From an uncultured Bradyrhizobium sp. (GTDB lineage: Bacteria; Pseudomonadota; Alphaproteobacteria; Rhizobiales; Xanthobacteraceae): DNA of 64,000 bases. Each line of letters begins with the position of its first letter. The stretch's first letter is position 1. Of this stretch, positions 44,910 through 53,795 are shown piece after piece. The position numbers and the translations under genes were made by a program. The stretch spans positions 86,393 to 150,392 of the forward strand of contig NZ_CAKZHY010000172.1 of assembly GCF_936928535.1 (NCBI RefSeq), given 5' to 3'. The notes under the pieces are model-generated. The model saw only the letters and a list, made by a program, of their open reading frames with translations, ran no database searches and was not told the origin of the DNA.

Positions 44910-46490
44910 TTGGAATTGTCCGGTTCGGTTGCAGCAGAATCTGTGCCGTCGACCTCGCTCGTGATGGTCCGCGCCATCAACAAGCGCTTCGGCGGCGTGC
45001 GAGCGCTACGCGACGTCAACCTCGAGGTCCGGGCCAGTGAGGTGCATGCGCTGCTGGGCGAAAACGGCGCCGGCAAGTCCACGCTGATCAAGATCCTTAG
45101 TGGTGTTCACGCCGCCGACGCCGGCACGATCGAGATCGCCGGCAAGCCGGTGGAATTCGACAGCCCGGCGAAGTCGCGCGAGGCGGGGATCGCCGTCGTT
45201 TATCAGGACCTCAGCCTCGTCGAATCCTTGAGTGTTGCAGACAATTTGTTGCTCGGTCGCGAGCCGCGCACGGCTTTCGGCTTTGTCCGGCGCCGCGCGC
45301 TGATGGCGAGGGCCGAGGCGTTCCTGAAAGAACTCGGCATCCCCCTGGATACGAGGGCGTCCGTCGGCTCATTGCCGTTCGCCTACCGTCAGATGACGGA
45401 GATCGCGAAGGCGCTGATGGGCGAGGTGCGCCTCCTGATCCTCGACGAGCCGACGTCGTCGCTGACATCGGATGAAGTCCGTATCCTGTTCGATGCGATC
45501 GGGAAGGCGACGCGCCGCGGCGTCGGCGTGATCTACGTGACCCATCGCCTCAACGAAGTCTTCGAGATCTCGCAGCGCGTCACGGTGCTGCGCGATGGCG
45601 CCAATGCCGGCACGTTTGTCACCACTGATACCGACATGAAGCGGCTGGTGAACGCCATCGTCGGAACCGATCGATCGGTATCGATTGGTGCGCGTACTGA
45701 ACCTGCTGCAAAGCGCGAACTGGACCCGTCGCCGGTATTGTCGTTTTCCAGCGTATCCAACGACCGGCTTCGTGCCGTCGACCTGTCCGTGCGGAAAGGC
45801 GAGATCCATGGCCTCGCCGGATTGATCGGCAGCGGACGCACGGAAATTCTGGAGACGGTGTTCGGCCTGCGACCGATCGAGAGCGGCGCAATCGAAATCG
45901 AAGGTCGCCGCTGGCTACCGAGCGGGCCTGCCGACGCGATCGAGCGGGGCGTTGCGCTGGTGCCGGAAGACCGGCACGTGCAAGGCCTTGTCCTCGATCA
46001 TTCGATCGAGCGGAACGTCACCTTGCCGCGGATTCCACACTTCTCGCGCTGGGGCTGGATGCAGCAACGCGCCGCGGCCAGGCGTGCGGAAAGCGCGGTC
46101 GCAAGGCTTGCGGTGAAAGCGCCGGGCGCCTCGAGCCTGGTCAGGACGCTCTCCGGCGGCAACCAGCAGAAGGTCGTGTTCGGAAAGTGGAATGATCCGC
46201 GGCCGCGCGTGCTGCTGCTGGACGAGCCGACCGTGGGCGTCGATGTGGGCGCACGCGAGGAAATTTACGCCGTGATCCGCAATGCCGCGCGCGACGGCAG
46301 CGGAGTCCTCGTCGTCTCATCCGACCTCGTCGAGCTGATCGAGCTCTGCGACCGCATTTCCGTGATCGTCAACGGGCATGTCGCTCGAACGCTAGTGCGC
46401 GGCGAGATCGACGATGCCGAAGAGCTGCACCATCTCCTCCAGATGTATCAGGCCTCCGGGCTGAGCCTATCGCAAGAGTTGTCCGCATGA
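44910..46490 (+). CDS. Sugar ABC transporter ATP-binding protein, RbsA/XylG type (two ATPase domains)
   Basis: 526 residues with tandem ATPase halves. The first has Walker A GENGAGKST and Walker B LLILDEPTSSLT; the second has the usual degenerate P-loop (GLIGSGRTE) and a good signature LSGGNQQKVVFGKW with LLLDEPTVGVDVGARE. Start is TTG at 44910, five bases after GGAGG. Powers import of a pentose or similar sugar with the permease and binding protein that follow. Confidence 0.9.
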   Translation: MELSGSVAAESVPSTSLVMVRAINKRFGGVRALRDVNLEVRASEVHALLGENGAGKSTLIKILSGVHAADAGTIEIAGKPVEFDSPAKSREAGIAVVYQDLSLVESLSVADNLLLGREPRTAFGFVRRRALMARAEAFLKELGIPLDTRASVGSLPFAYRQMTEIAKALMGEVRLLILDEPTSSLTSDEVRILFDAIGKATRRGVGVIYVTHRLNEVFEISQRVTVLRDGANAGTFVTTDTDMKRLVNAIVGTDRSVSIGARTEPAAKRELDPSPVLSFSSVSNDRLRAVDLSVRKGEIHGLAGLIGSGRTEILETVFGLRPIESGAIEIEGRRWLPSGPADAIERGVALVPEDRHVQGLVLDHSIERNVTLPRIPHFSRWGWMQQRAAARRAESAVARLAVKAPGASSLVRTLSGGNQQKVVFGKWNDPRPRVLLLDEPTVGVDVGAREEIYAVIRNAARDGSGVLVVSSDLVELIELCDRISVIVNGHVARTLVRGEIDDAEELHHLLQMYQASGLSLSQELSA

Positions 46491-47479
46491 CCGAACTGAT
46501 TGCTCCCAACGTCGTCGCCGCGTCGACCCGGTCCGACCGTCGTCGCAGGATTCTCCAGAATTTGCTGCGGGGCGAGCGGCCCTACATGCTGTACATCGCC
46601 TTCGTGATCCTGCTTGTCGTGTTCAGCCTGTCCTCGCCCTGGTTCCTCTCGGTCGATAACTTCCTCAACATCGGGCGACAGACGACGCTGGTGTCGATCA
46701 TCGCGGTCGGGATGACCTTCATCATCATCGCGCGTCAGATCGACCTGTCAGTTGCATCGACCTTGGCGCTGTCAGGCATGGCGGCGGCGCTGGCAATGAG
46801 CCAGATCAACAACAGCTGGATCGTGGGCGCTGTCGCCGGGCTCGGCACCGGCGCGCTGGTCGGGCTGATCAACGGCATCCTGACCACGCAGCTGTCGATC
46901 CCGTCCTTCCTGGTGACGCTGGGCTCGCTGAGCATGGCGCGGGGCCTCGCGATGATGGTGACCAACACCAAGCCTGTCATCATCACCAATGAGACTTATT
47001 TTGCGATCTTCGGCGAAGGCACGTTCCTCGGCATCCCGGTTCCGATCGCCTGGACCTTGGCAGCGATGATCGTCGGCATCCTGCTGCTGCATTACAACGT
47101 GTTCGGCCGTCGCATCTATGCCGTCGGCGGCAACCCGACCGCGGCACTCTATTCCGGCATCAACACCAAGCGGATCACGACGGCGGCCTTCGTCCTCACC
47201 GGCACGCTGGCAGGTCTCGCGGCACTGGTGCTGTCCGCACGCTCGCATGCCGCGCGGCCCGATGTCGTGCAGGGCATGGAGCTTGACGTCATCGCCGCGG
47301 TGATCCTCGGCGGCTGCAGCCTGTTCGGCGGGCGCGGCTACATCCTGGGAACGCTGTTCGGCAGCTTGATCATCGGCACGCTCAACAACGGCCTCGTGCT
47401 GCTCGGCGTGAGCTCGCCGATGCAGCTCGTGATCAAGGGCGCGATCATCGTGGCCGCCGTTGCCTTCACGAAACGCTAG
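46487..47479 (+). CDS. Sugar ABC transporter permease, RbsC type
   Basis: 330 residues, about ten membrane helices. Family marks: LVSIIAVGMTFIIIARQIDLSVASTLALSGM, NGILTTQLSIPSFLVTLGSLSMARGLA, and AAVILGGCSLFGGRGYILGTLFGSLIIGTLNNGL. Start overlaps the ATPase stop by 4 bases. One permease gene usually forms a homodimer in this class. Confidence 0.9.
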   Translation: MTELIAPNVVAASTRSDRRRRILQNLLRGERPYMLYIAFVILLVVFSLSSPWFLSVDNFLNIGRQTTLVSIIAVGMTFIIIARQIDLSVASTLALSGMAAALAMSQINNSWIVGAVAGLGTGALVGLINGILTTQLSIPSFLVTLGSLSMARGLAMMVTNTKPVIITNETYFAIFGEGTFLGIPVPIAWTLAAMIVGILLLHYNVFGRRIYAVGGNPTAALYSGINTKRITTAAFVLTGTLAGLAALVLSARSHAARPDVVQGMELDVIAAVILGGCSLFGGRGYILGTLFGSLIIGTLNNGLVLLGVSSPMQLVIKGAIIVAAVAFTKR

Positions 47480-47490
47480 TCGAAGTCAGG

Positions 47491-47524
47491 CGCGGCGCAT
47501 GAGCCATCGGTTCATTGCGCCGCG
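47491..47524. other. Intercistronic hairpin between permease and binding-protein genes
   Basis: CGCGGCGCA plus TGAGCC (47491-47505) pairs with GGTTCA plus TGCGCCGCG (47509-47524) with one G-T pair and one bulge, loop ATC. No T-run. Likely an mRNA-stability or processing element that lets the binding-protein message accumulate separately. Confidence 0.55.
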
Positions 47525-47581
47525 TGGGTAGGGGCAAGGTCGCTGGCCCTCCGGTAATCGGCGACCAACATGGAGGAAACA

Positions 47582-48733
47582 ATGAAACCAATCTTGCGAC
47601 ACACCTTGCCTTTGACCGTGCTGATGGCCGCAGCGGCCGTCGCGACTGTCCCCTCGGCCCGCGCTGAAGTGCCCGCGACTTGCGTCAAGGGCGTCGATCT
47701 CGCAACGCTCGGACCGAAATCGATCGTCGGTCAGGGGCCCCACGGCGAGAAGGCGGCTTCGCCCGAAGTGCTCGCGCTGTCGGAGGCCGACGTTGCGAAG
47801 ATCAAGGAGAAGCACTTCAAGGTCGGCATTTCCATGCAGACGGTCAACCTCGACTGGTCGCAGCTCCAGATCCAGGGCATCACTGACACGCTGAAGAAGT
47901 ACGGCGTGACGGTGACGGGCGTCGCGTCCGCCGAATATCAGGTCGACAAGCAGATCGCCGATATCGAGAACACCATCCAGCAGCATCCTGATGGCATCAT
48001 CTCGATCCCGGTCGATTTCACCGCGACGGCGCCGACCTACAAGAAGATCGCGAAAGCCGGCATCAAGCTCGTGCTGATGGACAGCATCCCGACCGGCCTG
48101 AAGCATCCCGAGGAATACGCCACGATGGTCTCGGCGGATAGCCAGGGCAACGGCCAGATCGCGGCGCAGATTCTTGCGTCCTGCATGCCCCAGGGCGGCA
48201 CGATCGGCCTCGTCAATTTCGGCGTCGATTATTTCAGCACCAACGAACGCACCAAGGGTGTGCGGGAGTGGATGAAGGCCAATCGGCCCGACATCAAGAT
48301 GAAGCAGGTCGACTTCACGGATCCGCCGAAGGTCTCGCAGATCGCAGGCGACTTCCTGACCGGCAACCCTGATGTCAAGGGTCTGTACGCAGTGTGGGAT
48401 CAGCCGGCACTGGACACGCTGAGCTCGATGCGCGCCCAGGGCATCGATATTCCCATGACGACGGTCGACCTCGGCCTGCAATCGGCGATCGAGATCGCCA
48501 AGGGCGGTCCGCTGAAGGCGACGGGCTCGCAGCGTCCCTATGACCAGGGCGTCGCCGAGGCCATGGCGATGATGAATGCGCTGCTGGGCAAGGAAACGCC
48601 CGGCTGGATCGGCGTGCAGTCGCTGCCGGTCACGCAGTCGAACGTGCTGGAATCCTACAAGACCGTCTTCAAGAAGGACCCGCCGGCCGAACTGACGGAT
48701 GCCTGCAACAAGGCGAAGCCGGCCTGCAACTGA
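47582..48733 (+). CDS. Sugar ABC transporter substrate-binding protein, RbsB type
   Basis: 383 residues. Sec signal to about residue 26 (ARAEVPA), then a periplasmic-binding domain: FKVGISMQTVNLDWSQLQIQGI, then HPDGIISIPVDFTATAPTYKKI. The lead between signal and domain (about 27-75) is longer than in RbsB. GGAGG is five bases before the ATG at 47582. Binds the sugar for the RbsA/RbsC-like pair; the adjacent deoC and kinase genes suggest deoxyribose, ribose or a nucleoside-derived sugar. Confidence 0.88.
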   Translation: MKPILRHTLPLTVLMAAAAVATVPSARAEVPATCVKGVDLATLGPKSIVGQGPHGEKAASPEVLALSEADVAKIKEKHFKVGISMQTVNLDWSQLQIQGITDTLKKYGVTVTGVASAEYQVDKQIADIENTIQQHPDGIISIPVDFTATAPTYKKIAKAGIKLVLMDSIPTGLKHPEEYATMVSADSQGNGQIAAQILASCMPQGGTIGLVNFGVDYFSTNERTKGVREWMKANRPDIKMKQVDFTDPPKVSQIAGDFLTGNPDVKGLYAVWDQPALDTLSSMRAQGIDIPMTTVDLGLQSAIEIAKGGPLKATGSQRPYDQGVAEAMAMMNALLGKETPGWIGVQSLPVTQSNVLESYKTVFKKDPPAELTDACNKAKPACN

Positions 48734-48744
48734 GCCTGTGATAG

Positions 48745-48776
48745 CGATGCGCGGTTCTACGGAACCGCGCATCGTT
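48745..48776 (+). terminator. Stem-loop terminator between the Rbs-type operon and the DeoR gene
   Basis: CGATGCGCGGTTC (48745-48757) and GAACCGCGCATCG (48762-48774) are perfect 13-bp arms with a four-base loop, followed by TT only. It lies between convergent genes and could act in both directions. Confidence 0.65.
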
Positions 48777-48814
48777 CAGCGAGCCTGATCCGGGCGAACC
48801 AGCCCCCGTCCGGG

Positions 48815-49609
48815 TCAGGCTGCGCTGGTGACGTATTCGACCGGAAGGTTGCGGAAGTGCTTGCGCGTGTCTGATGGCACCGAGCCGCCGACGATGATCC
48901 GCGAGAACGAGGCGACGTCGGAGAAGAATGCCGGCTTGATGCTGCCGAGCTTGCTCGCATCGACCACCAGGATGCTCTCCATCGCGGTTGCGATCACGGC
49001 CTGCTTGATGGCGACCTCGTGAAAGTTCGAGCAGCTCGCGCCGCGGGTCCAGTGCAGGCCGCCGGCCGAGATGAAGGCCTTGTTGACCCCGAGACGCCGC
49101 AGATAGGACAGGCCGTCATCCGACGAGAACGATTGCGACGACGGATGGTAGAGCCCGCCCATCAGCATCACCTGCGTCGCCGGCCGGTGGGTGACGATCG
49201 AGGCGACGTTCAGCGAATAGCAGATCACCGAGAGCGGCATGTCCTCGGGCAGGCAATCTGCCAGCGACTGCATGGTGGTGCCGCAGTCGATGAAGATGGT
49301 GTCGCCTTCCCGGATCGAGGCGGCGGCGGATCGGCAGGCGAGGCGCTTGTCCTGCGTGTGCTGGTCGATTTCCTGCTCGAACGTGTACTTGATCCCGGTT
49401 GGCGAGGCCGCATTGACGACGTAGCCGCCGAGCAAAGCGAGCATGCCGTCCGGACCGGCAAGGTCGCGCCTCACCGTCATCTCCGACACCTTCAGCAGAT
49501 CAGCGGCGTCCTTCAGATGCAGTGCGCCGCTGGTTTCGACCGCGCGGCGCAGCCGTTGCAGCCGCTGGACGCGGGACTCGCTGGAGCGTGCGGTCGGTGT
49601 TTCAGCCAT
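48815..49609 (-). CDS. DeoR-family transcriptional repressor of sugar catabolism
   Basis: 264 residues. N-terminal HTH (LQRLRRAVETSGALHLKDAADLLKVSEMTVRRDLA) with the DeoR signature, then a C-terminal sugar-phosphate-sensing domain (IFIDCGTTMQSLADCLP, VMLMGGLYHPSSQSF, INKAFISAGGL-type segment). ATG 49609 is preferred (GGTGA six bases upstream); GTG 49618 would add three residues. It is divergent from deoC and next to the Rbs-type operon, so it probably represses both until a pathway intermediate such as deoxyribose phosphate appears. Confidence 0.88.
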   Translation of the reverse strand: MAETPTARSSESRVQRLQRLRRAVETSGALHLKDAADLLKVSEMTVRRDLAGPDGMLALLGGYVVNAASPTGIKYTFEQEIDQHTQDKRLACRSAAASIREGDTIFIDCGTTMQSLADCLPEDMPLSVICYSLNVASIVTHRPATQVMLMGGLYHPSSQSFSSDDGLSYLRRLGVNKAFISAGGLHWTRGASCSNFHEVAIKQAVIATAMESILVVDASKLGSIKPAFFSDVASFSRIIVGGSVPSDTRKHFRNLPVEYVTSAA

Positions 49610-49635
49610 TTTCGTCACCGAGCTTGCTTATCCGG

Positions 49636-49694
49636 TTGACAATGATCTTACAATGATGTGAGTTTAGCAACGTCAATTTGTTACAATAATAACA
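49636..49694. promoter_or_regulatory. Candidate DeoR operator between deoR and deoC
   Basis: ACAATGAT at 49639 and 49650 (11 bp apart) and ACAATAAT at 49683 (33 bp further, three turns) form helically phased direct repeats; the last lies in the inverted repeat TGTTA-N6-TAACA (49679-49694). TTGACA at 49636 may be a -35 element covered by the site. Confidence 0.5.
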
Positions 49695-49835
49695 TTTGGC
49701 CTGAGAGGCCGTCCTGTCAGCGATGGCAGGCAACGGAAGCTCCAGCGGGCAGGGATGGGAGGATCGCATGTTGCAATCGGCACGGTCAGTTTATCTGGCG
49801 CCTCACTCGATTCGCTAGCACTGCACGGCTGACCG

Positions 49836-50864
49836 ATGGCGCAGAGCGTCCTAATGCCAAACTCATCCGCGGTGCCAGCGCAGCCACATGCGCGGGATCA
49901 TAACCACACGCACCCCATTGCGCGGAATACCGGCCGCGCGCTCGAGATGGACTGGGTCGACGAGATCAGGATCAATCTGTCCGCCGCCGAGCGCCGTGTT
50001 GCGAGCCTGCCGGGCCGGCGCACCGTCAAGAAGGACGCGCAGGCGGCGTGGCTGCTCAAGGCGATCACCTGCATCGACCTCACGACGCTCAACGGCGACG
50101 ATACGACCGAACGGGTGAAGCGCCTCTGCGCCAAGGCGAGGGCGCCGCTGCGGACCGATCTCGTCGAGGCGCTCGGCTTTGCCGGGCGCGGGCTGCACAC
50201 CGGCGCGATCTGCGTCTATCACCGCTTCGTCGCGACCGCGGTCGAGGCGCTCGACGGATCTGACATCCCGGTCGCTGCGGTCTCCACCGGATTTCCCGCG
50301 GGCCTCATCCCGCACGATCTTAAGCTCAAGGAGATCGAGGCGTCCGTCAGAGATGGCGCGCAGGAGATCGACATCGTCATCACGCGCGAACATGTGCTGA
50401 CCAGAGATTGGCGCGCGCTCTACGCCGAAGTCCGGGATTTCCGCGCCGCCTGTGGCGACGCGCATCTCAAGACAATTCTGGCGACCGGCGACCTCAAGAC
50501 GCTGCGCAACGTCGCCAAGGCCTCGATGGTTTGCATGATGGCCGGCGCCGACTTCATCAAGACCTCGACCGGTAAGGAAGGCGTCAATGCCACGCTGCCG
50601 GTGACGCTGGCGATGCTGCGCATGATCAGGCTCTATGAAGAGCGCACCGGCTTCAAGATCGGCTTCAAGCCGGCCGGCGGAATTTCGACGGCAAAGGACG
50701 TGCTCAACTACCAGTTCTTGATGAAAGAGGAGTTGGGACGCGACTGGCTCGAGCCGGATCTGTTTCGTATCGGCGCCTCGAGCCTGCTCGCCGACATCGA
50801 GCGCCAGCTCGAGCATCATGTCACCGGCCGCTACTCGGCCTTCAACCGTCACGCCGTGGGCTGA
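49836..50864 (+). CDS. deoC: Deoxyribose-phosphate aldolase
   Basis: 342 residues, the longer DeoC form with an N-terminal extension of about 60. Schiff-base Lys242 (DFIKTSTGKEG), Asp179 (EIDIV) and Lys278 (GFKPAGGI) complete the class I aldolase site. It cleaves deoxyribose-5-phosphate to acetaldehyde and glyceraldehyde-3-phosphate. Start uncertain: no good ribosome site precedes 49836, and ATGs at 49854 and 49947 are alternatives. It ends two bases before the aldehyde dehydrogenase, which would remove the acetaldehyde. Confidence 0.93.
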   Translation: MAQSVLMPNSSAVPAQPHARDHNHTHPIARNTGRALEMDWVDEIRINLSAAERRVASLPGRRTVKKDAQAAWLLKAITCIDLTTLNGDDTTERVKRLCAKARAPLRTDLVEALGFAGRGLHTGAICVYHRFVATAVEALDGSDIPVAAVSTGFPAGLIPHDLKLKEIEASVRDGAQEIDIVITREHVLTRDWRALYAEVRDFRAACGDAHLKTILATGDLKTLRNVAKASMVCMMAGADFIKTSTGKEGVNATLPVTLAMLRMIRLYEERTGFKIGFKPAGGISTAKDVLNYQFLMKEELGRDWLEPDLFRIGASSLLADIERQLEHHVTGRYSAFNRHAVG

Positions 50865-50866
50865 GC

Positions 50867-53254
50867 ATGAGCATCGCACATTACTACGAGACCATGGATT
50901 ATGGTCCGGCTCCCGAGGCGGACGGCGAGGCGCGGGTCTGGCTGAAGCGGCACGAAGCGACGTTCGGGCATTTCGTTTCAGGCAAATTTGTCGCCCCGGC
51001 TTCGGGCAAGCATCTGACGACGATCGAGCCGGCCACCGGCAAGGCGCTCGCCAAGATCGCGCAAGGCGCAGCCGCCGATGTCGAGGCCGCCGTCGGCGCC
51101 GCGCGTTCGGCGCAGGCACCCTGGGCAAAGCTCGGTGGTCATGGTCGCGCCCGTCATCTCTATGCGCTGGCACGCATGCTCCAGCGTCACGCGCGTTTGT
51201 TCGCGGTGCTGGAGGCGATCGACAATGGCAAGCCGATCCGGGAGACCCGCGACCTCGACGTGCCGCTGGCCGCGCGCCACTTGCTGTATCACGCGGGCTG
51301 GGCGCAATTGCAGGAGCGCGAATTCGCCGACCACGTCCCGGTCGGCGTGATCGGCCAGATCATCCCCTGGAATTTTCCGCTGCTGATGCTGGCCTGGAAG
51401 ATCGCCCCCGCGCTGGCGGCCGGCAACACGGTGGTGCTGAAGCCGGCGGAATTCACCTCGCTCACCGCGCTACTGTTCGCCGAGCTCGCGGCGGAAGCGG
51501 GCCTGCCGCCCGGCGTGTTGAATGTCGTGACGGGCGATGGCGCCACCGGCGCGCTGCTGGTCGAAAACCCGGGAGTCGACAAGATCGCCTTCACCGGATC
51601 GACCGAGGTGGGCCGGTTGATCCGTCAGTCGACCGCAGGCAGCGGCAAGTCGCTGACCTTGGAACTTGGCGGCAAGTCGCCCTTCATCGTGTTCGACGAT
51701 GCCGATATCGATGGCGCCGTGGAGGGCGTGGTCGATGCGATCTGGTTCAATCAGGGCCAGGTCTGTTGCGCGGGATCGCGGCTGTTGTTACAGGAAGGCA
51801 TCGCGGAGACTTTCCGCAAGCGCCTGATCCGCCGCATGGAGACGCTACGCGTCGGTCCGCCGCTCGACAAGGCGATCGACATGGGCGCGGTGGTCGCGCC
51901 TGTGCAACTCGAGCGGATCAAGGCGCTGGTCGAGACAGGAGTGAAGGAGGGCGCCGAGAAGTATCAGGCGCCGGGAGCGATCCCCTCCGAAGGATGTTTC
52001 TATCCCCCGACCCTGCTCTGGAATGTGCATCCGTCCTCGACCGTGGCGATCGAGGAGATTTTTGGGCCCGTGGTGGTCGCGATGACGTTCCGCACGCCCG
52101 ATGAGGCCGTGATGCTCGCCAACAACACGCGCTACGGGCTTGCCGCCAGCGTGTGGAGCGAGACCATCGGGCTCGCGCTCGACATCGCGCCAAAACTTCT
52201 AGCCGGCGTGGTCTGGGTCAATGCGACCAACCTGTTTGACGCCAGTGTCGGCTTCGGCGGCTATCGCGAGTCCGGATTCGGCCGCGAGGGCGGCCGGGAA
52301 GGCCTCGCCGAATATCTCAAGCCGAAGGCATGGATCGGACGCAAAGCCCGCGCCAAGCTGCCGCCGCTCCCTGAGACCTCGACAGAGGGCGTCGGTTTCG
52401 GCACGCCGTCGATCGATCGAACGGCAAAACTGTTCGTCGGCGGCAAGCAGGTTCGCCCCGACGGAAATTATTCGCGCAGCGTGCTGTCGCCGAAGGGGAA
52501 GCATCTCGGCGAAGCCGGTGAGGGCAATCGCAAGGATATCCGCAATGCGGTGGCCGCCGCACGTTCGGCCGAAGCATGGGCACGGGCGACGGCGCATAAT
52601 CGCGCCCAAATCCTCTACTACCTTGCCGAAAATCTGTCCGCACGCGGCGACGAATTCGCCCGGCGCATCGGTGACATGACCGGCGTCTCGCCTGCCAAGG
52701 CGCGTGCGGAGGTCGAGGCGAGTATCGAACGGCTGTTCAGCTATGGGGCCTGGGCCGACAAATACGAGGGGACGATCCACGCGCCGCCGCTGCGCGGCGT
52801 AGCGCTTGCGATGCACGAGCCGATCGGTGTGGTTGGGGTGGCCTGTCCAGACGAGGCGCCGCTGCTCGGCTTTATCAGCCTGGTGGCCCCGCTGATCGCG
52901 ATGGGCAACCGCGTCGTCGCAGTGCCAAGCGAGCGGCATCCGCTGGCTGCGACCGATTTCTACCAGGTGCTGGAGACATCGGACGTGCCGGCAGGCGTCG
53001 TCAATATCGTGACCGGTGAGCGCGACGCGCTCGCCAGGGTGCTTGCTGAGCACGACGACATCGACGCGCTCTGGGTGTTCGGCTCGCAGGAGGCCTCGAC
53101 GGTGGCGGAGCGGCTGTCGGTCGGCAACCTCAAGCGCACGCTGGTCGACCACGGGCTGGCGCTCGATTGGTACGACAGGGCGGCGAGCGAGGGGCCGATC
53201 CTGCTCCGTCATGCGGTGCAGGTGAAGAACATCTGGATTCCCTATGGGGATTAA
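50867..53254 (+). CDS. Two-domain aldehyde dehydrogenase, ALDH16-like
   Basis: 795 residues, far longer than the usual 480-500. Residues about 30-490 are a full ALDH with Glu266 (LELGGK) and catalytic Cys300 (NQGQVCCAGSR). Residues about 520-795 are a second ALDH-like half that keeps the cofactor-domain outline (EPIGVVGVACPDEAPLLGFISLVAPLIAMGN; PAGVVNIVTGERD) but has no catalytic Cys or Glu. This active-plus-dead layout is that of the ALDH16 family, where the second part helps dimerisation. It follows deoC by two bases, so acetaldehyde is the likely substrate. Confidence 0.88.
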   Translation: MSIAHYYETMDYGPAPEADGEARVWLKRHEATFGHFVSGKFVAPASGKHLTTIEPATGKALAKIAQGAAADVEAAVGAARSAQAPWAKLGGHGRARHLYALARMLQRHARLFAVLEAIDNGKPIRETRDLDVPLAARHLLYHAGWAQLQEREFADHVPVGVIGQIIPWNFPLLMLAWKIAPALAAGNTVVLKPAEFTSLTALLFAELAAEAGLPPGVLNVVTGDGATGALLVENPGVDKIAFTGSTEVGRLIRQSTAGSGKSLTLELGGKSPFIVFDDADIDGAVEGVVDAIWFNQGQVCCAGSRLLLQEGIAETFRKRLIRRMETLRVGPPLDKAIDMGAVVAPVQLERIKALVETGVKEGAEKYQAPGAIPSEGCFYPPTLLWNVHPSSTVAIEEIFGPVVVAMTFRTPDEAVMLANNTRYGLAASVWSETIGLALDIAPKLLAGVVWVNATNLFDASVGFGGYRESGFGREGGREGLAEYLKPKAWIGRKARAKLPPLPETSTEGVGFGTPSIDRTAKLFVGGKQVRPDGNYSRSVLSPKGKHLGEAGEGNRKDIRNAVAAARSAEAWARATAHNRAQILYYLAENLSARGDEFARRIGDMTGVSPAKARAEVEASIERLFSYGAWADKYEGTIHAPPLRGVALAMHEPIGVVGVACPDEAPLLGFISLVAPLIAMGNRVVAVPSERHPLAATDFYQVLETSDVPAGVVNIVTGERDALARVLAEHDDIDALWVFGSQEASTVAERLSVGNLKRTLVDHGLALDWYDRAASEGPILLRHAVQVKNIWIPYGD

Positions 53255-53334
53255 AGACGTCACCGCGCGGTGATATGGGTTGGCATCCGGACCGTCAGAG
53301 TTCGGACAGTTTGAAGACAACGGAGGGACACGAC

Positions 53335-53790
53335 ATGCTCAAGGGCATCAACCCACTGCTCAATGCCGACGTACTCTATGCCCTGCGTGCAATGGGGCAC
53401 GGAGATCGTCTCGTCGTCTGCGACACGAACTTCCCGGCGGACTCCATTGCGCGCCAGACTGTATTCGGCGAGCTGCTTCGCATCGACAATGTCAGCACGG
53501 CCAAGGCGATCGAGGCCATTCTCTCGGTCATGCCACTCGATACCTTTGTGGACGACGCAGCGATGCGCATGGAGATCGTCGGCCAGCCTCAGGAGGTGCC
53601 GCCGGTGCAGCGCGAGGTGCAGGCCGTGATCGACCGCGCCGAAGGCAAATCCTGGCCGCTGGTCGGGGTCGAGCGTCACGCTTTCTATGAGAAGGCCAAG
53701 ACGGCTTATTGCGTGATCGCCACCGGCGAGCGGCGCTTCTACGGCTGCTTCCTGTTCTCCAAGGGCGTCATCGCGCCGGACGGAGAGTGA
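53335..53790 (+). CDS. fucU: RbsD/FucU-family sugar mutarotase
   Basis: 151 residues; MLKGINPLLNADVLYALRAMGHGDRLVV and CDTNFPADS match FucU-type mutarotases, with His22 in MGHGD and the C-terminal AFYEKAKTAYCVIATGE. It interconverts anomers of a sugar so that the kinase receives the right form. GGAGGG precedes the ATG at 53335 by eight bases; the frame upstream is shadow sequence from the dehydrogenase gene. Its stop lies just before the kinase start. Confidence 0.88.
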   Translation: MLKGINPLLNADVLYALRAMGHGDRLVVCDTNFPADSIARQTVFGELLRIDNVSTAKAIEAILSVMPLDTFVDDAAMRMEIVGQPQEVPPVQREVQAVIDRAEGKSWPLVGVERHAFYEKAKTAYCVIATGERRFYGCFLFSKGVIAPDGE

Positions 53791-53795
53791 TGATC

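Noticed and set aside
49658..49903. 81-codon frame before deoC
   Set aside because: It overlaps the operator region and the deoC start and has a random-looking sequence.
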